In this document: piece after piece, positions 44,068-52,998 of the stretch
Layout: every line of letters begins with the position of its first letter
How positions within the stretch are numbered: position 1 is the first letter of the stretch
Source: Candidatus Pedobacter colombiensis
GTDB lineage: Bacteria > Bacteroidota > Bacteroidia > Sphingobacteriales > Sphingobacteriaceae
Assembly: GCA_029202485.1 (NCBI GenBank)
Contig: CP119313.1
Coordinates: forward strand, 2,480,001 to 2,544,000
DNA length: 64,000 nt
Reading direction: 5' to 3'
The notes under the pieces: model-generated
Told to the model about the DNA's origin: nothing
What the model saw: only the letters and a program-made list of their open reading frames with translations
Database searches by the model: none
Program-made: the position numbers and the translations under genes

Positions 44068-47000
44068 TTAACGAACAAGCGTTAAACTTCCCTTTTGTAA
44101 ACCACAGCCCCTTTTAAGATCAATAATATAATAATAGGTGCCAATTGGTAAATCGCTACCATTCCATCGGCCATTAAATGGAATTTTATATCCTGTAGAT
44201 TCAAATACCTTATTTCCATAACGATTATAAATGCTTACTGTAGCTTCAGGATAGTTCTGCATTCCCGGTATTACCCACTGATCGTTTACACCATCGTTAT
44301 TGGGAGAAAGTGCATTAGCGAGCTTGCCTATGCCGTCATTTTCTATAGTAACCTTGCAGCTTGAAGCCAGACTTTCGCAACTACCCTGCCGTAGCACCAC
44401 GCTAAAACGCTGGCTTTCTCCAACATTTACTTTAAATGTGCCTGTATTATTTTGATCGACAACGCTTCCTCCTTCGTTGTAAAGCAGGTATTTCCCATTC
44501 ACCGGCTGTAAAACCTGAATCAGTGCATCTCCGGCGGCGCAGATTTTTAAATCGTTTATTACTGGAGCAGGCAGGGTTCCACTTTCATTATTAATGGTAT
44601 AAGAAATGGTTTGTCTGCTGCAAGCCAGTGCATCTCCTACAGTAAGTTGGTATACACCTGCTTTTATTCCATCCAATATAGCTCCTGATCCTAGTACACG
44701 CCCGCCAACATCTTTCCATTCATAAAAATAAGGGAGCTGCCCACCGCTCAAACCAGGTGCTCTAATCCTGCCCTTTCCCATGCCGCATTCGTCGTTTTGT
44801 ATGTTTTCAAACCCTCTGTTAATTGTAACCCCAACCAGATTGCCAATGCTGTACTGCTGTAAAAAATGTTCACAACCCAGATCATCAATGACATAAAGGT
44901 TGTAAGGCCCGGCTCCTTGATTTTCTAATATCCGGGAATTCCCCACAATTATACCTGCATTATTCTTCCAAAAGCAGGAAACAGGCTGGTCATTGGTGAA
45001 TATGGCTTCTATTTTTCCATTGTCTAAACCACAGCTAGCAGGTGTGCTAATTTTTGTAGTTGCATAATTCCGGGTGGATTGAGCCAGTTCAATAATGAGT
45101 TCTTCGCTGGTTTTATTGCATACTGCGTTGGAAGCAACCAAACGATATTTGCCAGCTGGCATATCTGTTAAGTTTAATGAACTGGCAACAACAGTACCAC
45201 CTGCATCCAACCATTCAAAATCGGTTGCACCAGTTACGGTAATACCTGTAATACTACCATTGCTATTATTGCAGCTGGCTTTATTTTGAATTTTATTGAT
45301 TGTATTAATGGTAATACCATTGATTTCATGTACAATTATGGGCGACGATACCATAGCCGGACATGCACTCTCGTCTTTCACTTCAAGGGTATACAGTCCG
45401 GCAGATACGCTTAAGAGCTCTTTATCAGATCCTACCACTGCCCCCGCAGCATCTCTCCACTTGTAGCTTAAGGTTCCTGATCCGGTAACCTGTATGTTTT
45501 TAATATAACCTGTTGGTGTATTACATGAGCTACCTTTAATATTGGGTGTTGATTGGTCAATACTGGGGCCGGCAGCATTCACCAGCACATAAGGACCAAA
45601 ATCCCTAACACATCCAGTTGGGCCGGTAAGCCGTAAAGTATAAGCACCTGGAGGCACACCAATTAACTCTCTGCTTGTCCCCTTTACTTCATCATTTTCA
45701 TTCAGCCATTGTATAGTCGAAAAATAATTTGGAAAGAGACTTAGGATAGATCCTGGATTTCCACAGGATGGATGGATCAGTTGGGCTGTTGCGTTAAAAG
45801 ACAGTTGTGGCCTATGATCTTCTACAATGACCCATTCTGATTCTATAATACAGCCAAACTGATTTGCTCTTAACTTGTATTTACCTGCTGCCAGGTTCTC
45901 CAAATCATGAGTATTCCCTACTACTTCTTCTGCTTCATTTAACCATTCTACCTTATCCGCATTGACAGTAAAGGCACCTTGAATTTTGCCTTTGTTACCT
46001 TCGCAGGTTTGATGCGTTATTTTAAATATCGGTTCATTATAAGGAAACATATATATCCTTGGGTCGGAAAATTCGGAAGTGACCTGGTTTACTGTCGCCG
46101 AGGCCATCACGGACACACCTGATTCAATTATTCCATCGTACCTCCAGTTGCCTAATGGACTGGCGATTACTGTAGCAAAATAGCGCTTTGGTTGGCAATT
46201 GGTGCATTCGGGGTCGGTATAATACAGTTCAACCCTGGCGCCTGGTTTTGTCGTCCCCGCAACATAAGTTGCTGTTTTTTCTTTTAATAATACCTCCAGG
46301 GGTTTGTTAAAAGGCCCAGTATTACTATATAAAAAAGGTATTCCCGGATTACAATATAAAATATTATGGCTCAACTCTACAGTTGATGAAACCTCAGCAG
46401 AAATAGCAAACTGCTGTTTCGGATAAACTGGAAAAGCGCTGGTATTGGTGATCACATTGCCTTCGGCTGTTGAGGAACCGCCAACCAGAACCCTTCCTTT
46501 CACATAGTAAAAGCGAATAGCCTCAGATTGGATGGGCAAACTTGTATCTCGGTTACGCGAAGTGCCAAAGAAATTACGACTTACCCTGATGTTGCAATTA
46601 TTAAGTCCCCGGAACCCTAAACCTGCACCATATACATTGTCGGTAACCTCAATATTTACAAATCCGGTATGATTTAAGTTGGCATCGGCCCAAAAGCTAT
46701 GGACAATAGAATTCCGGCTTACAGTTACTCCAGGGCGCTCAGCATTCATATTTGCAGTAAAGATATTATTCTTGACCAGTACAGATACATTTTGCGTAAC
46801 CAACTCATTTATATCGGCAAAGTTGACTTCAACCGAGCCATAGATTAGATTCCCTTCTTCGGTTGTATCGCCCCCAATAATTACGTTATGATTTCTTTTG
46901 GAAAATATTCCAGTTAAAACGGTAGTAGCAATATCCAACCCGTTTTCTTTTATTCCAAAGAAGTTATTCTTCAAAGTCAAGTTTATTATCTGATTACGCG

Positions 47001-47550
47001 AATTAACATTTCTCCAATCCATATTAATCCCGTAAATATTATAAATTACATTTCCTTTTCCAGGAGCACCAATGGTCACATTCTTATTGATCCCGGAGAA
47101 ATCCAAAGCCACAATACTCGTAGGTGATCCTATAAATGTATATAAGAAATTTTTGATCACCATACCGTAAAGTTCAAATCTATCTACACCATTAATACTA
47201 AAAAGATGATAATTATGCTGTGAATAAACAGTATAACTTCCATCTATAATCACCTTTGCATGATTAACAGAGGCTTCCTGCCCGGGTTGTGTAGATGCGT
47301 CAATTACAATGTCGGATGTGATTTCGGGAAGTTCTGATAAAATGCTTATGGTATGATCATCAATAGAATTTCCTGGCATATTAAAATTGATGTAATCAAC
47401 TTCAGCATTACCATTGGCTGCCGCTTTTGTTAAAGCCTCTCTTAAAGTCCCCGCTCCATTATCTGCATTGCTAGTTACTACAAATATCTCTGAAAAAGCT
47501 AAATAGCTTTGGAATAGTAGAATAAATATGAGGATTAATCTTAATTTCAA
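44068..47550 (-). CDS. Large T9SS type B cargo with beta-helix and repeat region
   Basis: 1160 residues. Signal peptide (LILIFILLFQSYLAFSE) is followed by a GAGTLREAL-type opening and a right-handed beta-helix over about 25-420. A repeat region of about six units of roughly 70 residues follows, each with a Cys-Gly motif (for example SCGNPGSILSLF, SCNNSNGSITGI, SCGLDNGKIEAIF). The C-terminus is the gliding motility-associated/type B sorting domain (ALSPNNDGVNDQWVIPGM ... WNGSDLPIGTYYYII). It should be exported by T9SS and exposed or released. It follows a VgrG-PAAR gene set on the same strand. Confidence 0.9.
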   Translation of the reverse strand: MKLRLILIFILLFQSYLAFSEIFVVTSNADNGAGTLREALTKAAANGNAEVDYINFNMPGNSIDDHTISILSELPEITSDIVIDASTQPGQEASVNHAKVIIDGSYTVYSQHNYHLFSINGVDRFELYGMVIKNFLYTFIGSPTSIVALDFSGINKNVTIGAPGKGNVIYNIYGINMDWRNVNSRNQIINLTLKNNFFGIKENGLDIATTVLTGIFSKRNHNVIIGGDTTEEGNLIYGSVEVNFADINELVTQNVSVLVKNNIFTANMNAERPGVTVSRNSIVHSFWADANLNHTGFVNIEVTDNVYGAGLGFRGLNNCNIRVSRNFFGTSRNRDTSLPIQSEAIRFYYVKGRVLVGGSSTAEGNVITNTSAFPVYPKQQFAISAEVSSTVELSHNILYCNPGIPFLYSNTGPFNKPLEVLLKEKTATYVAGTTKPGARVELYYTDPECTNCQPKRYFATVIASPLGNWRYDGIIESGVSVMASATVNQVTSEFSDPRIYMFPYNEPIFKITHQTCEGNKGKIQGAFTVNADKVEWLNEAEEVVGNTHDLENLAAGKYKLRANQFGCIIESEWVIVEDHRPQLSFNATAQLIHPSCGNPGSILSLFPNYFSTIQWLNENDEVKGTSRELIGVPPGAYTLRLTGPTGCVRDFGPYVLVNAAGPSIDQSTPNIKGSSCNTPTGYIKNIQVTGSGTLSYKWRDAAGAVVGSDKELLSVSAGLYTLEVKDESACPAMVSSPIIVHEINGITINTINKIQNKASCNNSNGSITGITVTGATDFEWLDAGGTVVASSLNLTDMPAGKYRLVASNAVCNKTSEELIIELAQSTRNYATTKISTPASCGLDNGKIEAIFTNDQPVSCFWKNNAGIIVGNSRILENQGAGPYNLYVIDDLGCEHFLQQYSIGNLVGVTINRGFENIQNDECGMGKGRIRAPGLSGGQLPYFYEWKDVGGRVLGSGAILDGIKAGVYQLTVGDALACSRQTISYTINNESGTLPAPVINDLKICAAGDALIQVLQPVNGKYLLYNEGGSVVDQNNTGTFKVNVGESQRFSVVLRQGSCESLASSCKVTIENDGIGKLANALSPNNDGVNDQWVIPGMQNYPEATVSIYNRYGNKVFESTGYKIPFNGRWNGSDLPIGTYYYIIDLKRGCGLQKGSLTLVR

Positions 47551-47592
47551 TCTGAAAGCGTTAAATATAAATTGACGACTAATTTAGCATTT

Positions 47593-48105
47593 TTAATCAT
47601 AAACCGATTTATCTGCATATGTAACAAACGGACTCAGATAGATAAAACTTTCTGTAGGGGTATCCTTTTGCAAATCATAGTTAAACAGTTTGTAAATTTT
47701 TGATCCAAGGTCATCTATAGTTATTTTTCGTTCCGGCCATGTTTTAGCATGATAATGAGCTACAATGAATCCGAAAGGAATAACTATGGTTGCTCGTTTT
47801 ACTTTAGACATAAACACTGCGTAGTTAATTTTTCGCAGGAAATTATGGTCCGGCAAAATCGTATTTGCGATACTGTCATTAACAACTATACTTGTAACAA
47901 TAGAGCTGTCTTTTACTTTTTTTACTGCTATTTGAATTGCAAAGGTGTATAGCGCAATGGAATCTTTCAGTAAGTCTGTTTTGGAATTGTCCATATACTC
48001 TTTACGTATATTATCAATCACTGCTTGCCTATTGCTATTTTGAGCAAAAGAGATGTGAGTCATCACTAGAAGGAGAAAAAATGTCAGTGTCTTTTTTATG
48101 TGCAT
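47593..48105 (-). CDS. Exported protein of unknown function, VgrG-linked
   Basis: 170 residues from ATG 48105 (MHIKKTLTFFLLLVMTHISF, a signal peptide). The longer reading from 48162 overlaps the PAAR gene by 8 bp and adds 19 residues before the signal. The mature part has no motif I know: a helical first half (SNRQAVIDNIRKEYMDNS) and a strand-rich second half (SSIVTSIVVNDSIANTILPD, ATIVIPFGFIVAHYH). Its place between PAAR and the T9SS cargo makes it a candidate effector, immunity or accessory protein. Function is not established. Confidence 0.6.
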   Translation of the reverse strand: MHIKKTLTFFLLLVMTHISFAQNSNRQAVIDNIRKEYMDNSKTDLLKDSIALYTFAIQIAVKKVKDSSIVTSIVVNDSIANTILPDHNFLRKINYAVFMSKVKRATIVIPFGFIVAHYHAKTWPERKITIDDLGSKIYKLFNYDLQKDTPTESFIYLSPFVTYADKSVYD

Positions 48106-48154
48106 ATAATTGGTGGCTGTAGTTTCTATATTATTTACTAAATGGTAATTAGTT

Positions 48155-48454
48155 TTACCCACCTATTATCACAGTAACACACCCCAGTAAAATCGTACCT
48201 CCATGGGCACAATTATCGCCCATCCTCGCGGCTGGCATACCTCCTATCATTACAGTAGCAGAACCTGTAACGATAGTGTCTGGTGGCCCAACACACGTGC
48301 ACTTATCGCCAACAACTGCTGCCGGCAATGCCCCTATCAATACAGTTGGCACGCAAGGCCCAATGATCGGTCCTCCAACGTGAGGTATAGACATTGATCC
48401 CGGTGTTGACATTGGGCATACATGCAAATCTGTTAATCTTGCTGCTGGAGGCAT
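48155..48454 (-). CDS. PAAR-domain spike-tip protein
   Basis: 99 residues from ATG 48454 (MPPAARLTDLHVCPM); the longer frame adds 8. The sequence repeats the short extended PAAR pattern: SIPHVGGPIIGPCVPTVLIG, ALPAAVVGDKCTC and TVMIGGMPAARMGDNCAHGG. Conserved His and Cys residues are likely zinc ligands. PAAR proteins cap the VgrG spike of contractile injection systems. It begins 25 bp after the VgrG stop. Confidence 0.92.
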   Translation of the reverse strand: MPPAARLTDLHVCPMSTPGSMSIPHVGGPIIGPCVPTVLIGALPAAVVGDKCTCVGPPDTIVTGSATVMIGGMPAARMGDNCAHGGTILLGCVTVIIGG

Positions 48455-48479
48455 AAAATAGTTTTTCCTTGTAAACAAA

Positions 48480-50201
48480 TTAATTGATTATAACCATTGC
48501 TCCTTTTACAGTTACCTGCCCTGAAGCCGAAAGTTCGGCTGTTGCATTGCCTTTGGCTGTAAAAGCCACATCAGCTTTGGCTTCTATATTTGGTCCCTTC
48601 ATCTTAATTCCCGATTTGCCTTCAATAGCAAGTACAGTACCGGCATTGATTTCGATACCTGCAGCAGCACTCAGTACAAGTTTATCCGCAGATTCTATGG
48701 AAATGCCATTATCAGACAGAACTATTTTGCTGCCTGAAGCAGAAAATGTAAGACTTTTCTTTTCATCATCAAAAACGATTTTTATATCAGACCTGCTTAC
48801 CAGGCTCCTGATATGATTTTCGTCTGCAAGCTGGTGACTCGCTTTTTTATTACTGCTGTATAAGCTACCCAACACTACAGCATGACAGGGATCATCATTA
48901 AAGAAACCTAACACGACCTCATCTCCTATATCCGGTATAAAAAAAGCACCATGTGTATCACCTGCCCAGAAAGTGGCCAGCCTGGCCCAGATCCTATTAT
49001 CTATAGCATTTAGCAAAGGGATTTCTACCTGTATCCTGCCTTCACCGGCTGGATCGTTTTCAATGCTCAGCACCTTGCCCACATGAAGTCCATGAGTACC
49101 AGGTAGTAAATCAGAAACTGGCGCTCTTGATACCTGATTCTGACCTGCATTGTTTAAATGGCCAATCCCCATAGTAGCTGTAGTGTACCAGTTGCCTTCG
49201 GCTATTTCATGTACAACACCTCCAATGTAAGCATTGCCATCAAAGCGAGCACCTAGTCCCTTCAATTCAATCATAGATCCGGGTACGACAAAAGTACCTT
49301 GAAACTTTATAGTTCCCTTATACCTGTTGATGGCAGACTTGAACCATTGTGCATCAGCCCATGATTTTAAAGCCTGTTCAGCTGCCGTAGTGGTTTGTAA
49401 TAACATGTTTTGTTGATGGGTTTCAGCTAATTTTGCAGGTGTTATATTTCCCTGACTATTTACTGCCGGAATATCTCCGGATACAGCAATGATCTGCTGT
49501 TCTGCAGAATCCCAGGCCACTGCATCAACAGATATAGTTTGAGTAGTGGAGTCTAATGTACCATTAAAAGCAAGTATATCTGAACCATAGCTTAATGTTA
49601 TTACACTCGAAGAACCTACATCAGGTTTAATGACTTGGATAGATCTCCCGTCAGAAATGACAACCATTCCACTGGCATCTGCCCTGGAAAGTAGGAAATC
49701 CCAATCGCTACAATAATATTGGATTAGAGATTCATTATTGGTAAATGTAGGAGCTACAGTAATATTGACCAAAGGATATTGAGCCAATATCTGCCTGATG
49801 ATATCATCATCTTTCATTTCCCTGAAAACGTTATTTTTACGGCTTAGTGTTGCAGGAAAAACATAGTCACGGCACTCAATACACAATGTAGGCCTTGCAT
49901 TCTGGTTTATTTGGAGGCTTTGTGAGGTAACTACTCCTTCATAAATTGTTTTATCTTCGCCATGATACCCTACATCGATCCTAATTTCCTTCCCTGGAAT
50001 AAAGACATCGCCTTCCATTTCAGGTGCAGGGGTAATATCCATTTGATCTATATCAATTACCAATTTGGCACTACCGATATGATTGATTTCTTTATGCACA
50101 TAAATTGAGATCACTCTAAAACTAGTATTGATTGGAATACCATTACTATAAATATTAAAGGTAACCATGCTTGTGGTTTTGCTATGTGAAGGTTTGATCA
50201 T
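48480..50201 (-). CDS. vgrG: VgrG-type spike protein of a contractile injection system
   Basis: 573 residues. The N-terminal part (about 1-370) is the gp27-like hub, including FREMKDDDIIRQILAQYP and CSDWDFLLSRADASGM. The OB-fold phage baseplate V-like domain covers about 375-460 (HVGKVLSIENDPAGEGRI ... IGDEVVLGFFNDDPCHAVVLG). The C-terminal needle is strand-repeat (GIEINAGTVLAIEGKSGIKM). It forms the puncturing spike together with PAAR. No tube, sheath or ClpV gene is in the window, so the injection machine must be elsewhere in the genome. Confidence 0.93.
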   Translation of the reverse strand: MIKPSHSKTTSMVTFNIYSNGIPINTSFRVISIYVHKEINHIGSAKLVIDIDQMDITPAPEMEGDVFIPGKEIRIDVGYHGEDKTIYEGVVTSQSLQINQNARPTLCIECRDYVFPATLSRKNNVFREMKDDDIIRQILAQYPLVNITVAPTFTNNESLIQYYCSDWDFLLSRADASGMVVISDGRSIQVIKPDVGSSSVITLSYGSDILAFNGTLDSTTQTISVDAVAWDSAEQQIIAVSGDIPAVNSQGNITPAKLAETHQQNMLLQTTTAAEQALKSWADAQWFKSAINRYKGTIKFQGTFVVPGSMIELKGLGARFDGNAYIGGVVHEIAEGNWYTTATMGIGHLNNAGQNQVSRAPVSDLLPGTHGLHVGKVLSIENDPAGEGRIQVEIPLLNAIDNRIWARLATFWAGDTHGAFFIPDIGDEVVLGFFNDDPCHAVVLGSLYSSNKKASHQLADENHIRSLVSRSDIKIVFDDEKKSLTFSASGSKIVLSDNGISIESADKLVLSAAAGIEINAGTVLAIEGKSGIKMKGPNIEAKADVAFTAKGNATAELSASGQVTVKGAMVIIN

Positions 50202-50516
50202 TTTATACTCATTTTAGAAACATCAATCTGTTTATAGCTGGACAATAGATTAGCGTAAAGTTAACGAAATTTATTGTTTAAGTTAAAGATTGAGTTTATG
50301 TCCCGGCAAGTTTTTTTCCATTCGGCCAAGATACCAGATACATCGGAACGAACTATATTTGAAGATTCCGTACCATTTTGACCACTTCTATTATGGTGTC
50401 GGAATTATAGAATAGGCTTTTATCAAATAAAGCGAAAATTAAATTTATATTTATAGTAAAAATTATTTAATTGCATATGTGCCTAAACGCATGAAATATA
50501 TTACATTAATCAATTT
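50202..50516. other. Non-coding stretch with possible insertion-sequence relic
   Basis: 315 bases with no credible gene. Around 50285-50405 the minus strand includes AAGTGGTCAAAATGGTACGG, which resembles the repeated TGGTCAAAAT-GGTCCGG ends of some Bacteroidota IS21-type elements. No transposase sequence remains. The rest is AT-rich and shows nothing else. Confidence 0.3.
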
Positions 50517-51029
50517 ATGACCCCAAAAACTTTATGGCAGATTCTAATTAAAGTAATGGGAATTTGGCTTATTTTCGAAGGATTAGCATTTATTCCTCAG
50601 GTATTAACTTCACTTGTATTCCTCTATAACCAATCTTCAAATCAGAATGTATTTATTATTCTGAGCCTATCAGTAGTTACTGTTGCTTTCTATTTTTTTA
50701 TTTTATGGAGTTTTTTGTTCAGAACCGATAACATTATAAGGTTGCTTAGACTTGAAAAAGGCTTCACTGAAGAAACTATTTCTTTCAATATCCACCGCTC
50801 TAACGTACTAAAGATAATTGTGATTTTAATTGGTGGACTGATTATTATAGATAGTTTACCTCAATTATTTAGGCAAAGTCTTTCGTTTTTTCGATATACT
50901 GGCTTCTCTATTCAGAATCCAGCATCCAGTTTATTTGCATTTTACCTTGTTAAACTTTTCATAGGTGTTTTCTTGGTTTCTTGCAGTCGACTAATTGTTA
51001 ATCTAATAGAACGTCAACGACTAAAATAA
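50517..51029 (+). CDS. Four-helix membrane protein of unknown function
   Basis: 170 residues with four hydrophobic segments (IKVMGIWLIFEGLAFIPQVL, VFIILSLSVVTVAFYFFILW, VLKIIVILIGGLIIIDSLPQ and LFAFYLVKLFIGVFLVSC) and a short polar loop after the second. No family recognised. It stands alone next to a region of gene fragments. Confidence 0.55.
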   Translation: MTPKTLWQILIKVMGIWLIFEGLAFIPQVLTSLVFLYNQSSNQNVFIILSLSVVTVAFYFFILWSFLFRTDNIIRLLRLEKGFTEETISFNIHRSNVLKIIVILIGGLIIIDSLPQLFRQSLSFFRYTGFSIQNPASSLFAFYLVKLFIGVFLVSCSRLIVNLIERQRLK

Positions 51030-51221
51030 CCTATTTCTTGGTGATTGTATATTTCAACAAAAGTGGGATTCCGCAAGGTTGCCATTTCTCATGGGAAGTA
51101 GAAATTAAAAAATTATTAATTATATTTCGTACGCTAAACAAATATAAATCCATGGGCGTACTCCTCCTTCTTGTAGGCTTACTTATTCTAACATATAATA
51201 TGACCATTAAAACCACCCAAA

Positions 51222-51431
51222 GTAGGATTTTCACCCAGAAAGGCAGCCATCTCACTTTACGTTTATAGTGGCGCCCCAGGTCAGGATGAACTGCTCAAAC
51301 AACTGGGAAAGTTCAAGATGGGAAAAGGTTGTATCTATGTGAAAAAACTGTCTGATATTCATACAGAAGTACTTAAAGAATTAATCAGCGGAACTATTGA
51401 TTTTCTTCAGGCCAAATGGGGCAAACAGTAA
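51222..51431 (+). pseudogene. C-terminal fragment of a DUF1801 gene
   Basis: Plus strand from 51222 reads VGFSPRKAAISLYVYSGAPG, continues with QDELLKQLGKFKMGKGCIYV and ends FLQAKWGKQ at a stop (51429-51431). This is the C-terminal half of DUF1801 proteins, normally about 140 residues. The N-terminal half is absent: an in-frame TGA lies six codons upstream of the recognisable sequence and nothing matching precedes it. There is no start codon, so it is a remnant. Confidence 0.7.
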
Positions 51432-51494
51432 GCCAGCTGATAACAGCATAAACACGATAAATAAAAGAGAGCTAATTTTCGTCTGTTTTATTAT

Positions 51495-51815
51495 CTACAA
51501 AACCAACTCATACCTTACCGATCTACCCGCTCCATTTTGTTCAAAAACGCCCAATTCGTGAAGGTCTTGCAGATCTCTTGTTGCTGTAGCTTTAGATGTT
51601 TTAGTAATGGCTATATATTTCTTAGCTGTCATACCGCCTTCAAAACCAGTAATGCCGTTTTCTAGCATACGTTGAATAGCTTTAAACTGGCGTTCGAAGA
51701 TCATCTGAGCAAAATAATTTACCCAATCTGTAATATCTAAACTCCTTTGTGCGCACTTCAATTGATTATAATATTGCTTTTTATCTTGTTCTATTATTTT
51801 CGACATGGAAAGCAA
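51495..51815 (-). pseudogene. C-terminal fragment of a Fic-family gene with internal deletion
   Basis: About 106 codons. SMSKIIEQDKKQYYNQLKCA and QRSLDITDWVNYFAQMI match the helices after the Fic motif; RQFKAIQRMLENGITGFEGG and KTSKATATRDLQDLHELGVF match the C-terminal winged helix. About 35 residues usually present between these two blocks are missing, and the catalytic HPFxDGNGR motif is absent upstream: the frame runs back only about 18 codons to a stop. It cannot be an AMP transferase. Remaining DNA-binding is conceivable but unlikely. Confidence 0.7.
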
Positions 51816-51908
51816 TGCAAAAACTTGAAGAGGAAATTCGTAAAAGACGTCAACAAAATTAGATAACTAACAATATCTTAGAATAAATGATTTATAGAGG
51901 AAGTATAA

Positions 51909-51945
51909 TAAAAAATGAGCCGATTAACTAAAATAATCGGCTCAA
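51909..51945 (-). terminator. Rho-independent terminator of the PAS protein gene
   Basis: A perfect 11-bp stem, TGAGCCGATTA/TAATCGGCTCA, with a 7-base loop at 51916-51944. On the minus strand it is followed by a T run. It lies 41 bp past the stop of the minus-strand gene. Confidence 0.8.
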
Positions 51946-51985
51946 AAATCAAAACTGTTATAAAATACCGATCTACGCTATATTT

Positions 51986-52570
51986 TTATAGATCATTTTC
52001 TAAACTAACAATACCCCGAATAGACTCATCAAGCTCATTTGTAATGGATTTAAACATATGGAACAATTTTTTATTTGTTTCATTTAACCCCTCAGGTTCA
52101 ACCAAATCAATTAAGCCCAATAGGTTGGCCACAGGCTTCCTGACTTGATGGGACTGCAAAACTTTGATCTGATCAAGTTCTTTGTTACGTCCTCTCAACT
52201 CACGCTCATTTCGTTTGCGTTCAGTAATATCAAAACGAACAGAGTAATAATACAGGATGTTATTATTTTTATCCTTTTCGGGGATTATAAAAGTATCAAC
52301 CCAATAATAAGTTCCATTCTTCGCCTTGTTCTTAATCTCTCCACGCCAGGTTTCACCTGATGAAATAGTTTTCCATAAATCTATAAAAAATGATCTAGGA
52401 TGGTAGTTAGCGTTAATGATACGATGATTTGAGCCCAATAACTCTTCTCTTTTAAATCCTGAAATGAGACAGAATTTATCATTAACATAAATGATCCTGC
52501 CACTTCTGCCGGTAATTGCAACAATACTTAACTTATCTAGTAAATTATAATAAAATTCCGAATGAATCAT
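51986..52570 (-). CDS. PAS-domain protein with DHp-like helix but no kinase domain
   Basis: 194 residues. One PAS/PAC domain (LSIVAITGRSGRIIYVNDKF ... ETWRGEIKNKAKNGTYYWVD ... YYYSVRFDITERKRNERELR) is followed by a helix bearing LQSHQVRKPVANLLGLIDLV, similar to the His-containing DHp helix. The ATPase domain is absent and the gene ends just after the helix (GIVSLENDL). Such short PAS-DHp proteins occur repeatedly in Sphingobacteriaceae and may act as dimer modules or phospho-acceptors. Confidence 0.8.
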   Translation of the reverse strand: MIHSEFYYNLLDKLSIVAITGRSGRIIYVNDKFCLISGFKREELLGSNHRIINANYHPRSFFIDLWKTISSGETWRGEIKNKAKNGTYYWVDTFIIPEKDKNNNILYYYSVRFDITERKRNERELRGRNKELDQIKVLQSHQVRKPVANLLGLIDLVEPEGLNETNKKLFHMFKSITNELDESIRGIVSLENDL

Positions 52571-52590
52571 AATGAACTTGTAATAACTGA

Positions 52591-52998
52591 TTAACTTCCT
52601 CTATAAGTCGAATACCCATAAGGAGAAAGTGTGATAGGCACATGATAATGCATATCCCCCGAAATTTTAAATATAACTTCAATGTAGGGATAGAATGTTT
52701 CCGTTTTTTTCTGTTTGAAATATGCTTCAGTATAAAAGGTCAATTTATAGACTCCTTTGTTGCTTTCTGAAAGAGGCAGAAAATCATTGATCCTGCCGTT
52801 ATCATCAGTAAACCTGACGCCCATATCTTCCCAGGAAGATTTATCCGGTATTAGTTTTTGGAGCTTTACCTCTACATGTGCTGCAGGTTGACCCGCACCA
52901 ATATCGAGGATATGGCTTGACAGTTGAAACTTTAAGCTCTGTGAATAACAGAGCGTAGAAAGGAATAAATTTAAAAAAATAAAAACTACTTTTTTCAT
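52591..52998 (-). CDS. Exported 5-hydroxyisourate hydrolase (transthyretin-like)
   Basis: 135 residues from ATG 52998 (MKKVVFIFLNLFLSTLCYSQ, a signal peptide). The longer frame adds 13. Family signatures: LSSHILDIGAGQPAAHVEVK with the first catalytic His, DDNGRIND with Arg, DMHYHVPITLSPYGYSTYRG and the C-terminal tetrapeptide YRGS. It hydrolyses 5-hydroxyisourate in urate breakdown, here outside the cytoplasm. No urate oxidase or OHCU decarboxylase gene is in the window. Confidence 0.9.
   Translation of the reverse strand: MKKVVFIFLNLFLSTLCYSQSLKFQLSSHILDIGAGQPAAHVEVKLQKLIPDKSSWEDMGVRFTDDNGRINDFLPLSESNKGVYKLTFYTEAYFKQKKTETFYPYIEVIFKISGDMHYHVPITLSPYGYSTYRGS

Noticed and set aside
48155..50201. 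A complete type VI secretion or contractile injection locus
   Set aside because: Only VgrG and PAAR are present; no tube, sheath, baseplate or ClpV genes were seen.
51038..51268. Plus and minus open frames of about 75 residues in the same stretch
   Set aside because: They overlap each other and the DUF1801 fragment, resemble no family, and have no support from spacing.
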